From Syntrophomonadaceae bacterium (lineage in GTDB: Bacteria > Bacillota > Dethiobacteria > DTU022): a stretch of DNA of 38,774 nucleotides. The translations under genes were made by a program, and so were the position numbers. Below the pieces are notes generated by a model. That model did no database searches and was not told the origin of the DNA. It saw only the letters and a program-made list of their open reading frames with translations. Location: contig SLRT01000026.1 of the NCBI GenBank assembly GCA_007130825.1, positions 1-38,774 on the forward strand, given 5' to 3'. Positions 16,318 to 24,690 of this stretch are shown here, piece by piece (position 1 is the stretch's first letter; every line of letters starts with the position of its first letter).

Positions 16318-17463
16318 TTATTGGGCTGCTTGGTCCAATAGCTCTCCGGCTATTAACGAACGCTGGACCAGGCCGATGCCTCCGTATATTTGCAGCGTTT
16401 TGGCATCCCGCATGTATTTTTCAACCGGGTAATCCTTGGTATAACCGTAGCCTCCCAAAACCTGAACGGCATCTGTGGTAATCCGCATCGTTGACTCTGT
16501 AGCCACAAGCTTGGCAATAGCAGCCTGGCTGCCGCAGGCAAAACCCTGGTCGATCATCCAGGCTGCCCGATAGACCAAAAACCGCGCTGCTTCAATTCCC
16601 GCAACCATATCCGCCAGCATAAACTGAATGGCCTGGTTGGCAGCGATCGGCTTGCCGAACTGGACCCTTTCCCGGGCAAACCTCATTGCTTCTTCCATTG
16701 CCGCCCGGGCAAGACCCACGCTGATAGCTCCAACACAAACCCCGGTCATATCAGACGCCTGATCAGCCAATACGCCGCCCTCTCCTTCTTTGCCGATCAA
16801 ATTCTCAGCAGGCACCCTGGCATCTTTAAAATCGACACAGGCGGTATCGGCCGCCCGAAGACCTATTTTAGTTTCAGGTTTGCCGATGGAAACTCCGTCG
16901 GAACCTGCAGCCGTCAGAAAAGCGGAAACTTGATCAGGCTCTCCTGTGTCATTTCGAGCAAAAACAACCAAATAATCGGCATTAGAAGCACCGATCACAA
17001 AAGATTTGTTGCCATTCAGCAAAAAGCTGTCGCCGTCACGCCTGTAATTAGCAGCCAGCTTTTTTATATTGGACCCGGCCGCGGGTTCATTTAAAGCCAA
17101 AGAAACCAGTTTACCCTGATCACAGATTTCGTTAAGGTATTTTTCCTTCAGAGCCTTAGAACCGCCGCAAACGACTGGAAAAAGGGCAATGCCGCTGCCG
17201 GTAACCCCGGTCGCCACCCCGGCGCACCCGCGGGCCAACTCTTCGGCGACCACTGCTGCAGAAAGGTTATCTATTCCCGGTCCCCCGTAGTCTTCAGGAA
17301 CAGTCAGGTTGGTAAGCCCCAATTGATCCAGTTTTTTGAAAATATCACCGGGAAAAAGTTCTGCTTCATCAAGCTCAGCGGCAACAGGTGCGATCTCTTT
17401 TACAGTAAAATCACAGACCATTTTTTTTATGGTTTCTTGTTCTTCATTAAGTTTAAAGTCCAT
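16318..17463 (-). CDS. Acyl-CoA dehydrogenase family protein lacking the usual catalytic Glu
   Basis: A 381-residue flavoprotein of normal acyl-CoA dehydrogenase length and layout (N-terminal helical domain, ALNEPAAGSNIK in the FAD/substrate region, RFARERVQFGKPI, C-terminal helical domain). The C-terminal motif that normally reads IYEGTxxIQR reads IYGGIGLVQR, so the base Glu is Gly361 (codon GGA). The alternative base position used by isovaleryl-CoA dehydrogenase, near the DGGR segment, reads SDMTG and does not supply a Glu either. The enzyme may use another base, act on an unusual acyl-CoA, or have lost dehydrogenation. It sits between the CoA-transferase and the mutase, suggesting it acts early in the pathway. 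Confidence 0.88.
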   Translation of the reverse strand: MDFKLNEEQETIKKMVCDFTVKEIAPVAAELDEAELFPGDIFKKLDQLGLTNLTVPEDYGGPGIDNLSAAVVAEELARGCAGVATGVTGSGIALFPVVCGGSKALKEKYLNEICDQGKLVSLALNEPAAGSNIKKLAANYRRDGDSFLLNGNKSFVIGASNADYLVVFARNDTGEPDQVSAFLTAAGSDGVSIGKPETKIGLRAADTACVDFKDARVPAENLIGKEGEGGVLADQASDMTGVCVGAISVGLARAAMEEAMRFARERVQFGKPIAANQAIQFMLADMVAGIEAARFLVYRAAWMIDQGFACGSQAAIAKLVATESTMRITTDAVQVLGGYGYTKDYPVEKYMRDAKTLQIYGGIGLVQRSLIAGELLDQAAQ

Positions 17464-17552
17464 ACTTACTACCCCCGTTCACCAAACTATCGACCTAAAT
17501 ACTATAAAACTCGATTTTTTAAAAAACATGACGCTGCACCTAAAAAGTCCGC

Positions 17553-18749
17553 TTATATGATTTTGCTATCGCGAAGCGCTTTTAAATCCTCCGGGGTCAT
17601 CCCCATTTTGTCGCGGTAAATCTCCTCGTTATGCTCACCGAGACGGGGCGGAAAACTCAGGTTTTTATCCGCAGTTTTCAGGTATGGGGTCATATGGGGA
17701 GGAGGAGCAAGGGTCAGCGCAGTTCCGCTTTGTTTATCTTTACTAACAAGGATATTTTTTTGCACAACCGGTTCTTCAAGGACCTCAGGAATCGTATTGA
17801 CTCTGGAAATAGCTACTTTTACCTCGTTAAACAGTTTAATCAATTCGTCAGTGGAAAAGGTGGCGGTGATTTCTTCTATGGCCCGGTTGAGGTTGTCGAC
17901 ATCGGCAATGCGCCCGGCATTGCGCTTATATTCATCTTTAGCCAGATGCTTAAAAGCGGGGATAGCGGTTACCGACTCCCATTGCCGATCATTGCCCACG
18001 GCAATATAAACATAGCCGTCCCGCGTCTGATAAACAGAAACCGGGGCGAAGAATTCGTGGGTATTGCCGCGTCGGGTAACATGTTTATCGAAGCTTTTCG
18101 CCAGGCAAATTGGAACGGTAAGCCATGATACCGTACTTTCAAACATGGCCATATCAATCCTTGAACCCTCTTTTGTCAGCGCCTTATTTAACAGCGCTTT
18201 CATAATCAGGCCGTAAGTATGCTCGCTCGTACCCATATCAGGAAGCGGGATCCCGGTAACCAGGGGGTTTCCGTCCTTTTCTCCTGTGAGTTCCATCAAA
18301 CCGCCCCGTGCCTGTAAAATCGGATCGTATGCGGCTTCGTTGGAATCAGGTCCAAAACCGGTAATTCCCACCCAGATGAGATCTTTTTTTGCCGCTGAAA
18401 GGATATCATAATCTATTCCCAATTTCATGTAATTCCGCGGCAGCTGGTTGGTGATAAATATATCCACGTCTAATTTGTCAATAAGCTCTTTTAAGATATC
18501 CTGCCCTTTTGTTTCGGCAAGGTTAAGGGTAATATCCTTTTTCCCGGCATTAATGGCCAAAAAATAGGTATTCATACCCTCCTCGTTTAAACGGTTATCG
18601 CCAATGAAGCGATTCGGATCCGGCATTGCGGGGTTCTCCACCCGGATCACCTTCATCCCGTCCTGGGCCAGCCGATAGCTGAGATAAGGGGCCACCGTAG
18701 CCTGTTCCAGGGTAAGAACCGTTACATCTTTAAAAATGCTTTCATCCAT
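17553..18749 (-). CDS. Family III (CaiB/BaiF-type) CoA-transferase
   Basis: A 398-residue enzyme that transfers CoA between an acyl-CoA and a free carboxylate through an aspartyl intermediate. VLTLEQATVAPYLSYRLAQ and MKVIRVENP mark the N-terminal CoA-binding domain; the Asp in PLPDMGTSEHTYG fits the catalytic Asp; PPRLGEHNEEI is the usual C-terminal segment. The ORF track starts 10 codons upstream, but an ideal RBS (AAAGGAGGTG, 6 nt spacing) sets ATG 18749 as the start. Directly downstream of the TRAP permease, it is the natural activation step for the imported acid. Confidence 0.92.
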   Translation of the reverse strand: MDESIFKDVTVLTLEQATVAPYLSYRLAQDGMKVIRVENPAMPDPNRFIGDNRLNEEGMNTYFLAINAGKKDITLNLAETKGQDILKELIDKLDVDIFITNQLPRNYMKLGIDYDILSAAKKDLIWVGITGFGPDSNEAAYDPILQARGGLMELTGEKDGNPLVTGIPLPDMGTSEHTYGLIMKALLNKALTKEGSRIDMAMFESTVSWLTVPICLAKSFDKHVTRRGNTHEFFAPVSVYQTRDGYVYIAVGNDRQWESVTAIPAFKHLAKDEYKRNAGRIADVDNLNRAIEEITATFSTDELIKLFNEVKVAISRVNTIPEVLEEPVVQKNILVSKDKQSGTALTLAPPPHMTPYLKTADKNLSFPPRLGEHNEEIYRDKMGMTPEDLKALRDSKII

Positions 18750-18823
18750 TGCCGGCACCTCCTTTCTTAAAACGTACATTAATTTAATCGTGCTGGTTAA
18801 TTAAAGACTGCGCCACTTTTTCA

Positions 18824-20125
18824 TTAAAACATAATGTTCGGCAAAAACAGAACGAGCTGCGGAAAAACGATTAAAAGTACAATGCAAAGAATGTAAGCGA
18901 CAACGAAGATACCGACACCCTTAAAAATCTGTTCCATGGGAACTTCAGGAACCAGGCCTTTAACAATAAATGCATTTACACCCACAGGTGGGGTAATTGC
19001 TCCCATAGTGGTTATGATACAGATCAGCACAGTGAACCAAATTGGATCATAGCCGAGGGCCACGCCAAGCGGGAAAAATATCGGTATACTCAAAGTCAGA
19101 AAACCGAGAGCGTCCATTACCGCTCCACCAACCAGGTAAATAAGGATGACCACTAATAATATAAACAAAGGCTGCACAGGTAAGCCGACAGCCCAATCGG
19201 CAAGAACATAGGGAAGCCTGGTTACAGTCAGGAAACGCCCGAAAGCCACTGCTCCCCCGACCAGGATTAAAACCATGGCAGAAACCCGCAGTGTATCCAT
19301 GATGGCAAGATTAAAATTTTTCCAGGTAAGTTTACGCATCAGCAGGGCAATTAAAAGTGCGCCAAATGCGCCGACCGATCCCCCTTCCGTCGGGGTAAAC
19401 CACCCGGCATAAAGACCGCCGATAACCAGGAGAAATAGGGCTAACGGGCCGATAACCCCAAGTAGAGAAACCATTTTAGTTTTAAAAGCAGACCTTGGCC
19501 CCGCCGGTCCGAGCAGGGGATTTTTAAAACAAACAAGAATAACAGTCAGTAAAAATAGACCGGATAACAAGATGCCGGGAATGATATTCCCGACAAAAAG
19601 CCTGATTATAGACTGCTCTGTTTGAATAGCGATAATAATTAAAACTACACTCGGTGGAATAACCACACCGAGCGTACCCCCGGCGGCGACGCTGCCGGTA
19701 CTTAACATGGTATTGTATCCGAATTTTTTCATTTCGGGCAAGGCTATGGTGCCCATGGTAGCCGTGGTGGCGATGTTTGAACCGCAAATAGCCGCAAAAG
19801 CGGTGCTGGCGGCAATGGTGGTTGCGGCCATACCCCCTTTCATATGGCCGACCCACTTGTATGCCGCGTCATAAAGGCTTTCGGTAACACCGGTGCGAAA
19901 AGCGATCTGTCCCATAAGGACAAACATGGGTATTACGCTCAGGCTGTAGGAAGAAAAAGTCTGCCAGATGTCTGTGCTGAGAATGCTGTACGCGGCCCGC
20001 GGTGAAACTACCAGACTGAAGCCGACAAATCCGGCAAAAAACATGGTAAAACCGACCGGCATGCGCAGCATCATCAGCAGAAGCATAAATAGTATTCCTA
20101 GAACGGCCAAAGTTATATCGCTCAT
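18824..20125 (-). CDS. dctM: TRAP transporter large permease subunit (DctM)
   Basis: A 433-residue, very hydrophobic inner-membrane protein with about a dozen predicted membrane spans. Family segments include AFAAICGSNIATTATMG, GTLGVVIPPSVVLI and the C-terminal TPPVGVNAFIVKG. It is the ion-coupled channel-forming subunit for uptake of a carboxylate delivered by DctP. Full length for the family. It starts 3 nt after the dctQ stop. The position directly ahead of a CoA-transferase suggests that the imported acid is activated at once. Confidence 0.95.
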   Translation of the reverse strand: MSDITLAVLGILFMLLLMMLRMPVGFTMFFAGFVGFSLVVSPRAAYSILSTDIWQTFSSYSLSVIPMFVLMGQIAFRTGVTESLYDAAYKWVGHMKGGMAATTIAASTAFAAICGSNIATTATMGTIALPEMKKFGYNTMLSTGSVAAGGTLGVVIPPSVVLIIIAIQTEQSIIRLFVGNIIPGILLSGLFLLTVILVCFKNPLLGPAGPRSAFKTKMVSLLGVIGPLALFLLVIGGLYAGWFTPTEGGSVGAFGALLIALLMRKLTWKNFNLAIMDTLRVSAMVLILVGGAVAFGRFLTVTRLPYVLADWAVGLPVQPLFILLVVILIYLVGGAVMDALGFLTLSIPIFFPLGVALGYDPIWFTVLICIITTMGAITPPVGVNAFIVKGLVPEVPMEQIFKGVGIFVVAYILCIVLLIVFPQLVLFLPNIMF

Positions 20126-20128
20126 AGA

Positions 20129-20626
20129 TCAATAACTCCTGTCACTGTTTAGTACTCCCTTTAATGACCTGATAAAATCTGACAACAGGACCAGGTTAAA
20201 ACTAACAAAACCGATGGCTACAGCATAAAGAAGCGGATAATAAGGCAGGCGTAACGTCTCCGCGAGAATCCCCCGCATCTGTATCCTCTCGGCATAAAGA
20301 TAAATATGCCACGCCGCTAGCGAGAATAAAACAATACTGAACAGGTAAGTAATGGATTGCGCCAGTGATTGAAGGCGGGGAGGAAAACGCTCAACAACAA
20401 GATCGATGGTAACATGGACTTTATTCAGCTGAGAATAGCCCAGAGAAAAAGCAATTACTATTGCTGTCAGAAATCCGATCACTTCCCAGGCAGCTCCCCA
20501 GGGCACATAAACCTGGCGGGAGATCATATTTCCCACAGCAAGCAGCATTGTCGCAACAAGTGCGGTTCCGGCAATCCTGGAAAAAAACCGGCTTAATTGT
20601 GCATTGAGCTTATCCAAGTAATGCAA
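20129..20626 (-). CDS. dctQ: TRAP transporter small permease subunit (DctQ)
   Basis: About 165 residues with four predicted membrane helices and the family segment GYSQLNKVHVTIDLVVERFP in the middle. It bridges DctM and the binding protein. The ORF track starts at TTG 20635, but that codon touches the RBS; TTG 20626, 9 nt after AAGGAG, is the better start. Separated from dctP by 122 nt that contain a stable hairpin. Confidence 0.92.
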   Translation of the reverse strand: MHYLDKLNAQLSRFFSRIAGTALVATMLLAVGNMISRQVYVPWGAAWEVIGFLTAIVIAFSLGYSQLNKVHVTIDLVVERFPPRLQSLAQSITYLFSIVLFSLAAWHIYLYAERIQMRGILAETLRLPYYPLLYAVAIGFVSFNLVLLSDFIRSLKGVLNSDRSY

Positions 20627-20654
20627 CCGCAGCAACTCCTTTTAATTACTTAAC

Positions 20655-20707
20655 TGGGACGCCCATCAACTGTTTCCCCGGAATATTTTTCAGTAATGAG
20701 CGTCCCA
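20655..20707 (-). promoter_or_regulatory. Intra-operon stem-loop between dctP and dctQ
   Basis: TGGGACGC and GCGTCCCA form an 8-bp stem, extended past a bulge by CAT/ATG and ACTG/CAGT pairs, around a loop of about 20 nt. There is no T tract, so it is not a standard terminator. Such a structure can protect the upstream dctP message from 3' decay and so make more binding protein than permease. Confidence 0.65.
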
Positions 20708-20748
20708 TGTTTCAACCAACCAGGCAAAGCCTGCAAGTAAATTGCGGC

Positions 20749-21828
20749 TTACTGATATTGATCCCTCAACTCATAAAGCCGCTGAATAAATTCTTCCCCG
20801 GGCAGCCCCTGGGCTTCCAGGTCTGCAACTGCATCTTCAACCAGGGGTTCCAGGACATCGTCCCACCTGGCTCTTTCTTCATCATCCAGGGTTACTACTT
20901 CCAATCCCTCTTCCTCTACGGCCCATTCCACAGCATCAATGCAGTGCCCGTCGAGGTACTGCCCCGTCCACTGGGCCATCTCCGGTCCCAGCTCGTCGAT
21001 AACATCCTGCACATCCGGCGGCAGGGTATCCCAGACTTCTCTGTCCATTACCGCGGCAAAAGAGATCTGGAAAATGGGGTAGTCGGTAACATAGTTGACT
21101 ATTTCTGCATATTTAAAATCGTACAATACTTCACGGGAAGAAGCATAACCGTCAATAACCCCGGTCTGCAAAGCCTCTCCCACTTCACCCTGGTCCATAC
21201 TCACCTGGGTAGCACCAAGCGCGCCGAGAAACGGAGCGCCGGTTCCCGCAGCCCTGAGTTCCATGCCATCGAGGTCTTCCAGGCTGGCCACGCGATCCAC
21301 CGATTGGATGTATGCCGGTTCTGTGGCAAACATGGTCAGCACTTTAAAGTCTGCAAATTCATCCGGCTGAAATTCTTCATACAGTTCCCATAAAACCATA
21401 CTGGCAACTTCTGAATTGGCATAATCCAACGGGTAGTCGGCAAGCTCAACCAGGGGAAAGCGGCCCGGTTCATATGAGGGGCAGGAAAGCCCGATATCAG
21501 CTACCCCTTCCAGGACCCCGTCAAACATATTGAAAGGCCCAAGCAACGCTCCGCCGGGATAGGTTTCGACCGTAACCAGGCCATCGGTGCGCTCTTCCAC
21601 ACGCGAAGCCCATTCCTGCATCTGCATACCAGGAAAGGAGGCTTCCGGGGCGAAAAACGCATAACTCAAGGTTATGGGTTCTATCTCCTCCGGAGGCTCT
21701 ACCTCTTCTTCCGGATCCTCTTCAGGCTCTTCAACCGGTTCCTCTGCGGGTTCACAACCGAAACCTGCAAACGCGAGCATAATCACTACTCCAAAAATAA
21801 GCATGAACTTCCAATTAAAACTTTTCAC
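20749..21828 (-). CDS. dctP: TRAP transporter solute-binding lipoprotein (DctP/TAXI-type DctP)
   Basis: A 359-residue extracytoplasmic substrate-binding protein. Residues 1-25 are a signal peptide ending in AGFGC, a plausible though imperfect lipobox with lipid-anchored Cys25. Residues about 26-50 are a Glu/Pro-rich linker of repeated EEP-like units. The ligand-binding domain follows, with ETYPGGALLGP and the LRAAGTG segment around the Arg that normally clamps a carboxylate. Start is GTG with AAGGGGG 7 nt upstream. It is the first gene of the transport module and has a promoter-like region ahead. The ligand is probably an organic acid; identity unknown. Confidence 0.94.
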   Translation of the reverse strand: MKSFNWKFMLIFGVVIMLAFAGFGCEPAEEPVEEPEEDPEEEVEPPEEIEPITLSYAFFAPEASFPGMQMQEWASRVEERTDGLVTVETYPGGALLGPFNMFDGVLEGVADIGLSCPSYEPGRFPLVELADYPLDYANSEVASMVLWELYEEFQPDEFADFKVLTMFATEPAYIQSVDRVASLEDLDGMELRAAGTGAPFLGALGATQVSMDQGEVGEALQTGVIDGYASSREVLYDFKYAEIVNYVTDYPIFQISFAAVMDREVWDTLPPDVQDVIDELGPEMAQWTGQYLDGHCIDAVEWAVEEEGLEVVTLDDEERARWDDVLEPLVEDAVADLEAQGLPGEEFIQRLYELRDQYQ

Positions 21829-22273
21829 AATAAAACCCCCTTATGTTTGCTGTTAACTCGAACCAAAGAAAAGCGAACGGGCATCCCACCTCCTTTGATA
21901 AAATTAATTAATTAAGTCTTTTATAGAATCTTTTTATTTTCAGTTTATTTTAGCACACCACCTTTCATAAAACCTACGTCTGAATCTGACAAAAATAAAG
22001 CGATATTTTTGTGTAAATATGATAGATTTCTACCTGCTGTAATAATGGCTGGATAAAATAGCGAACAAACTGGTATTCTAAATTCTTTAATAAACTTAAT
22101 AACGCCGGAGGCATAATCACCTTAAGTATGGGCAGGATGAAGATGCGCAAACCGGCGTACTGGTCGCACTAGCAGTGTTTATAGTTTTATAGTTTTTTTC
22201 ACTCTGCCGGCAGCCTGGCATCTACCTAACGCCTTTTTAAGCATAACCTTTCTAAATCCTCAGAAATGATCGA
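21829..22273. other. 445-bp gap between regulator and dctP: promoter region, no gene
   Basis: No credible ORF. The dctP-proximal part (21840-22015) is AT-rich and carries the promoter and dyad described separately. The distal part (22090-22270) is richer in GC, with a short palindrome CTGCCGGCAG at 22204-22213 and a tandem ACTATAAA pair near 22178-22194 (minus strand). I see no recognisable riboswitch core or clear terminator for the regulator gene. Confidence 0.6.
21964..22012 (-). promoter_or_regulatory. Candidate dctP promoter with overlapping operator dyad
   Basis: On the minus strand TTGTCA (-35), a 17-nt spacer and TATGAA (-10) precede dctP by about 135 nt. The perfect dyad ACAAAAATA-N6-TATTTTTGT (21989-22012) overlaps the -35, a position suited to a regulator such as the adjacent PucR-type protein. 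A second option is the extended -10 TGCTAAAAT at 21947-21955. Confidence 0.45.
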
Positions 22274-24628
22274 TTATAGGTTCTTAATCTCCAGAACTTT
22301 TAAAGCCAGCTGCAGGTTAAGCCGCGTTTCAGGATCATTTAGATCTATTTTTGCGATGTCTTCAATTTTTTGCAGGCGGTATTTCAAAGTATTTAAATGA
22401 ATAAACAGACTCTCCGCAGTTTTCTGGTTATTGCAGTTAGAAGATAGGTAATGCCGTAAAGTTTTAATTAAAATCTCATTTTTTTTCTTCCGGTCGTACT
22501 GCAGGAGCGGACCAAGGGTCTGATCGGCAAGCTGATTTAAATCCGTCTCGTCACTGACATTAAATAAAAGCTTATAGGCGCCGAGGTTCTCATAGGCGAT
22601 TAAATGATCCTTCTTGCCAAACTTCCTGGCAATGAAGATCGCTCTTCTGGCTTCCTGGTAAGAATTTTTGATCTCTTCAATACTGCTGCTTACCTTCCCA
22701 ATGCCAACAGAAACTGTAATCTCGGGAATTAACTGTTTTACTTTACCTTTTAAAAACGCTGCTACCTCATCGAGCGCCGGATAAGACTTATTCCAGGGAT
22801 AAGGGGCGATAACCACGATGGCATCACTTTTTATACCGGTTATAGTGGAGGGTATTTTTTCTTCCACACAGTTTTTGACAATATCAAAGACCCGCCGTTT
22901 TAACTGGGAAATCCTGCTTTCCTTCCCTTTTTGTTTGTGCAGATGATCGGGAAAATCATCTATGTCCACATAGATCACCTGGTAAGGCTCCGAGAGATCG
23001 TGACCCAGGTATGATGCTCTCTGGATCATGTCTATGGCGGAATGATAGCTGCCGTTTAACAGGTCATCCAGAAAATCACCGCTGACCCTTTCTTCTGCTT
23101 CGTAGGCAATTTTGCTCTGCATCATTTTGATTGTAAATACGGTGACAGCGTGTTCGATGGCTAAAAATTCCATGTCGCCGAGCTTCTGGTTGCTGTGTTC
23201 GAGGATAGAAACATAGCCCAATATATTATTGGCCAGGGTGATCGGAGCGATCAGCCTCGCCCTGTTCATTCCTCCCTGGGGAAAAGGAGGAAACAGCACC
23301 GCCTGCTTATAGTTGTTTACCTCCTGCATCAGTTCCCTGAAATCCTGGTTTTTCCAAAGGTCTTCCGCCATCGATTTCTCGAGAAATGACAGGTTTTCTT
23401 CTTCACCGGTCAGGTAAGAACCCAGTATTTTGAAAAATTGATCCTGGACAACGATGTCGCGCCCGATCAGCTGGGCCAGGGTGAAGATAATCTCGTTAAA
23501 ACTCCTGTCTTTTAGCACCAACCGGGTTAGCTTGTTATGCACGTCCATGGAATGTCGCAGTAGTTCGTTTTTATTTTCAAGCTGTTTGAACAGGCGGGCG
23601 TTTTCAATAACAATTGCCAGCTGGTAAGCCAGCAATTCCAGGAGGCGCGCGTCTTCGGTGGTAAAAAGTTCCTTCTTTTTATTGATGGCATGGAGGACTC
23701 CGATTCTTCTGTTATCCACCACCAGGGGAACCGTTAGTGAACTGCGCGCCCCGTAAATTTTGGCCAACTTTTGATTGGTAACATGATCGCATTCAGTCAT
23801 ATTGCAAATGTAGGATTTACCGGTTAAAAACACCTTTGCGGCAACCCCCATGCCATCTTCCATTTCAGTATCGGTAGACAAAGTATAAGCAGTAAATTGT
23901 TCGTTGTTTACACCGAAGGCCGGTTTTTGTAAAACCAGGGCTTTTCGATCGGGATCATAGAGTAAAACCCCGCAGCTTTCCACATTAATAATTGATTTTA
24001 ACTCATCCAAAATTTTCTCTAACACAATTTCCAGATCATCTGTATTGGAAGATAAGTACTTGCTGAAACGCATCAGGGCATCCATCTCTTTGCGGAGCTT
24101 CTGCAAAGAGCTTTGCAAGTCGTTATTTTCCCATAAATTTGCAGCGTTATCACCAATCAGGTCCAACAATATCTCCCCGCCAGAAGAAAAACTCTTCGGT
24201 TCAAAAGTGCCTGCCCCGATAAGTCCGCGGATATTTTCAGTAACCCTTAGCGGTTTACACAACAGCGAGGCGCATTCGCGTTTCAGCAGTGGAGACAAAA
24301 GCCGGTTCAGTTCATTTTCACGGCTGGAAGAGCTTTCAGCAAATATTGCGACAATCTCTTTCTCTGCGGTTTTTCTCTGCATTTTCTGCCACCGGGGCTC
24401 GCCAACCCGTTCCAGCGAAAAATAAGCTGTCAGCTCTTCCCTAAATCGGTCATAGGTAAGAAAAAAAGAGATGTCGGCTTCAAGGGCAAAACGGGCGAGG
24501 ACCACTGCATTAGTAATCCACTCCTCAGTGGTAACCTCTCTCATCTCCCGGGGAATTTGTGTAACTTTTTTCCCCGGACTGTCCCCGATTATCCCGTCAA
24601 AAGTTTGCTTACTGAAGGCTTTTTGCAT
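22274..24628 (-). CDS. PucR/CdaR-type transcriptional regulator with GAF domain
   Basis: A 784-residue regulator. An N-terminal region of about 180 residues of unclear fold is followed by a GAF-like sensor domain (about 190-345, including VESCGVLLYDP and SSLTVPLVVDNRRIGVLHAINK), a middle sensor-like segment, a CdaR/GGDEF-like domain (about 530-650), and the C-terminal PucR helix-turn-helix (NNQKTAESLFIHLNTLKYRLQKIE). No membrane spans. The ORF track starts at TTG 24649; ATG 24628 with GAGGAG 7 nt upstream is preferred. Such proteins sense pathway metabolites and control catabolic operons. Lying between the ligase gene and the TRAP operon, it is the obvious candidate to regulate region A. Confidence 0.88.
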   Translation of the reverse strand: MQKAFSKQTFDGIIGDSPGKKVTQIPREMREVTTEEWITNAVVLARFALEADISFFLTYDRFREELTAYFSLERVGEPRWQKMQRKTAEKEIVAIFAESSSSRENELNRLLSPLLKRECASLLCKPLRVTENIRGLIGAGTFEPKSFSSGGEILLDLIGDNAANLWENNDLQSSLQKLRKEMDALMRFSKYLSSNTDDLEIVLEKILDELKSIINVESCGVLLYDPDRKALVLQKPAFGVNNEQFTAYTLSTDTEMEDGMGVAAKVFLTGKSYICNMTECDHVTNQKLAKIYGARSSLTVPLVVDNRRIGVLHAINKKKELFTTEDARLLELLAYQLAIVIENARLFKQLENKNELLRHSMDVHNKLTRLVLKDRSFNEIIFTLAQLIGRDIVVQDQFFKILGSYLTGEEENLSFLEKSMAEDLWKNQDFRELMQEVNNYKQAVLFPPFPQGGMNRARLIAPITLANNILGYVSILEHSNQKLGDMEFLAIEHAVTVFTIKMMQSKIAYEAEERVSGDFLDDLLNGSYHSAIDMIQRASYLGHDLSEPYQVIYVDIDDFPDHLHKQKGKESRISQLKRRVFDIVKNCVEEKIPSTITGIKSDAIVVIAPYPWNKSYPALDEVAAFLKGKVKQLIPEITVSVGIGKVSSSIEEIKNSYQEARRAIFIARKFGKKDHLIAYENLGAYKLLFNVSDETDLNQLADQTLGPLLQYDRKKKNEILIKTLRHYLSSNCNNQKTAESLFIHLNTLKYRLQKIEDIAKIDLNDPETRLNLQLALKVLEIKNL

Positions 24629-24690
24629 TCGAATTCTCCTCAACAACAAATGATCCTTTATGGCCGCTAATCCTGGCGCCGCTTTCCCGG

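Noticed and set aside
20707-21393. A 228-codon plus-strand ORF opposite dctP
   Set aside because: Antisense shadow of a convincing binding-protein gene, with no RBS or domain.
24629-24649. Upstream TTG start of the regulator
   Set aside because: The seven extra residues include the ribosome binding site itself; ATG 24628 is correctly spaced.
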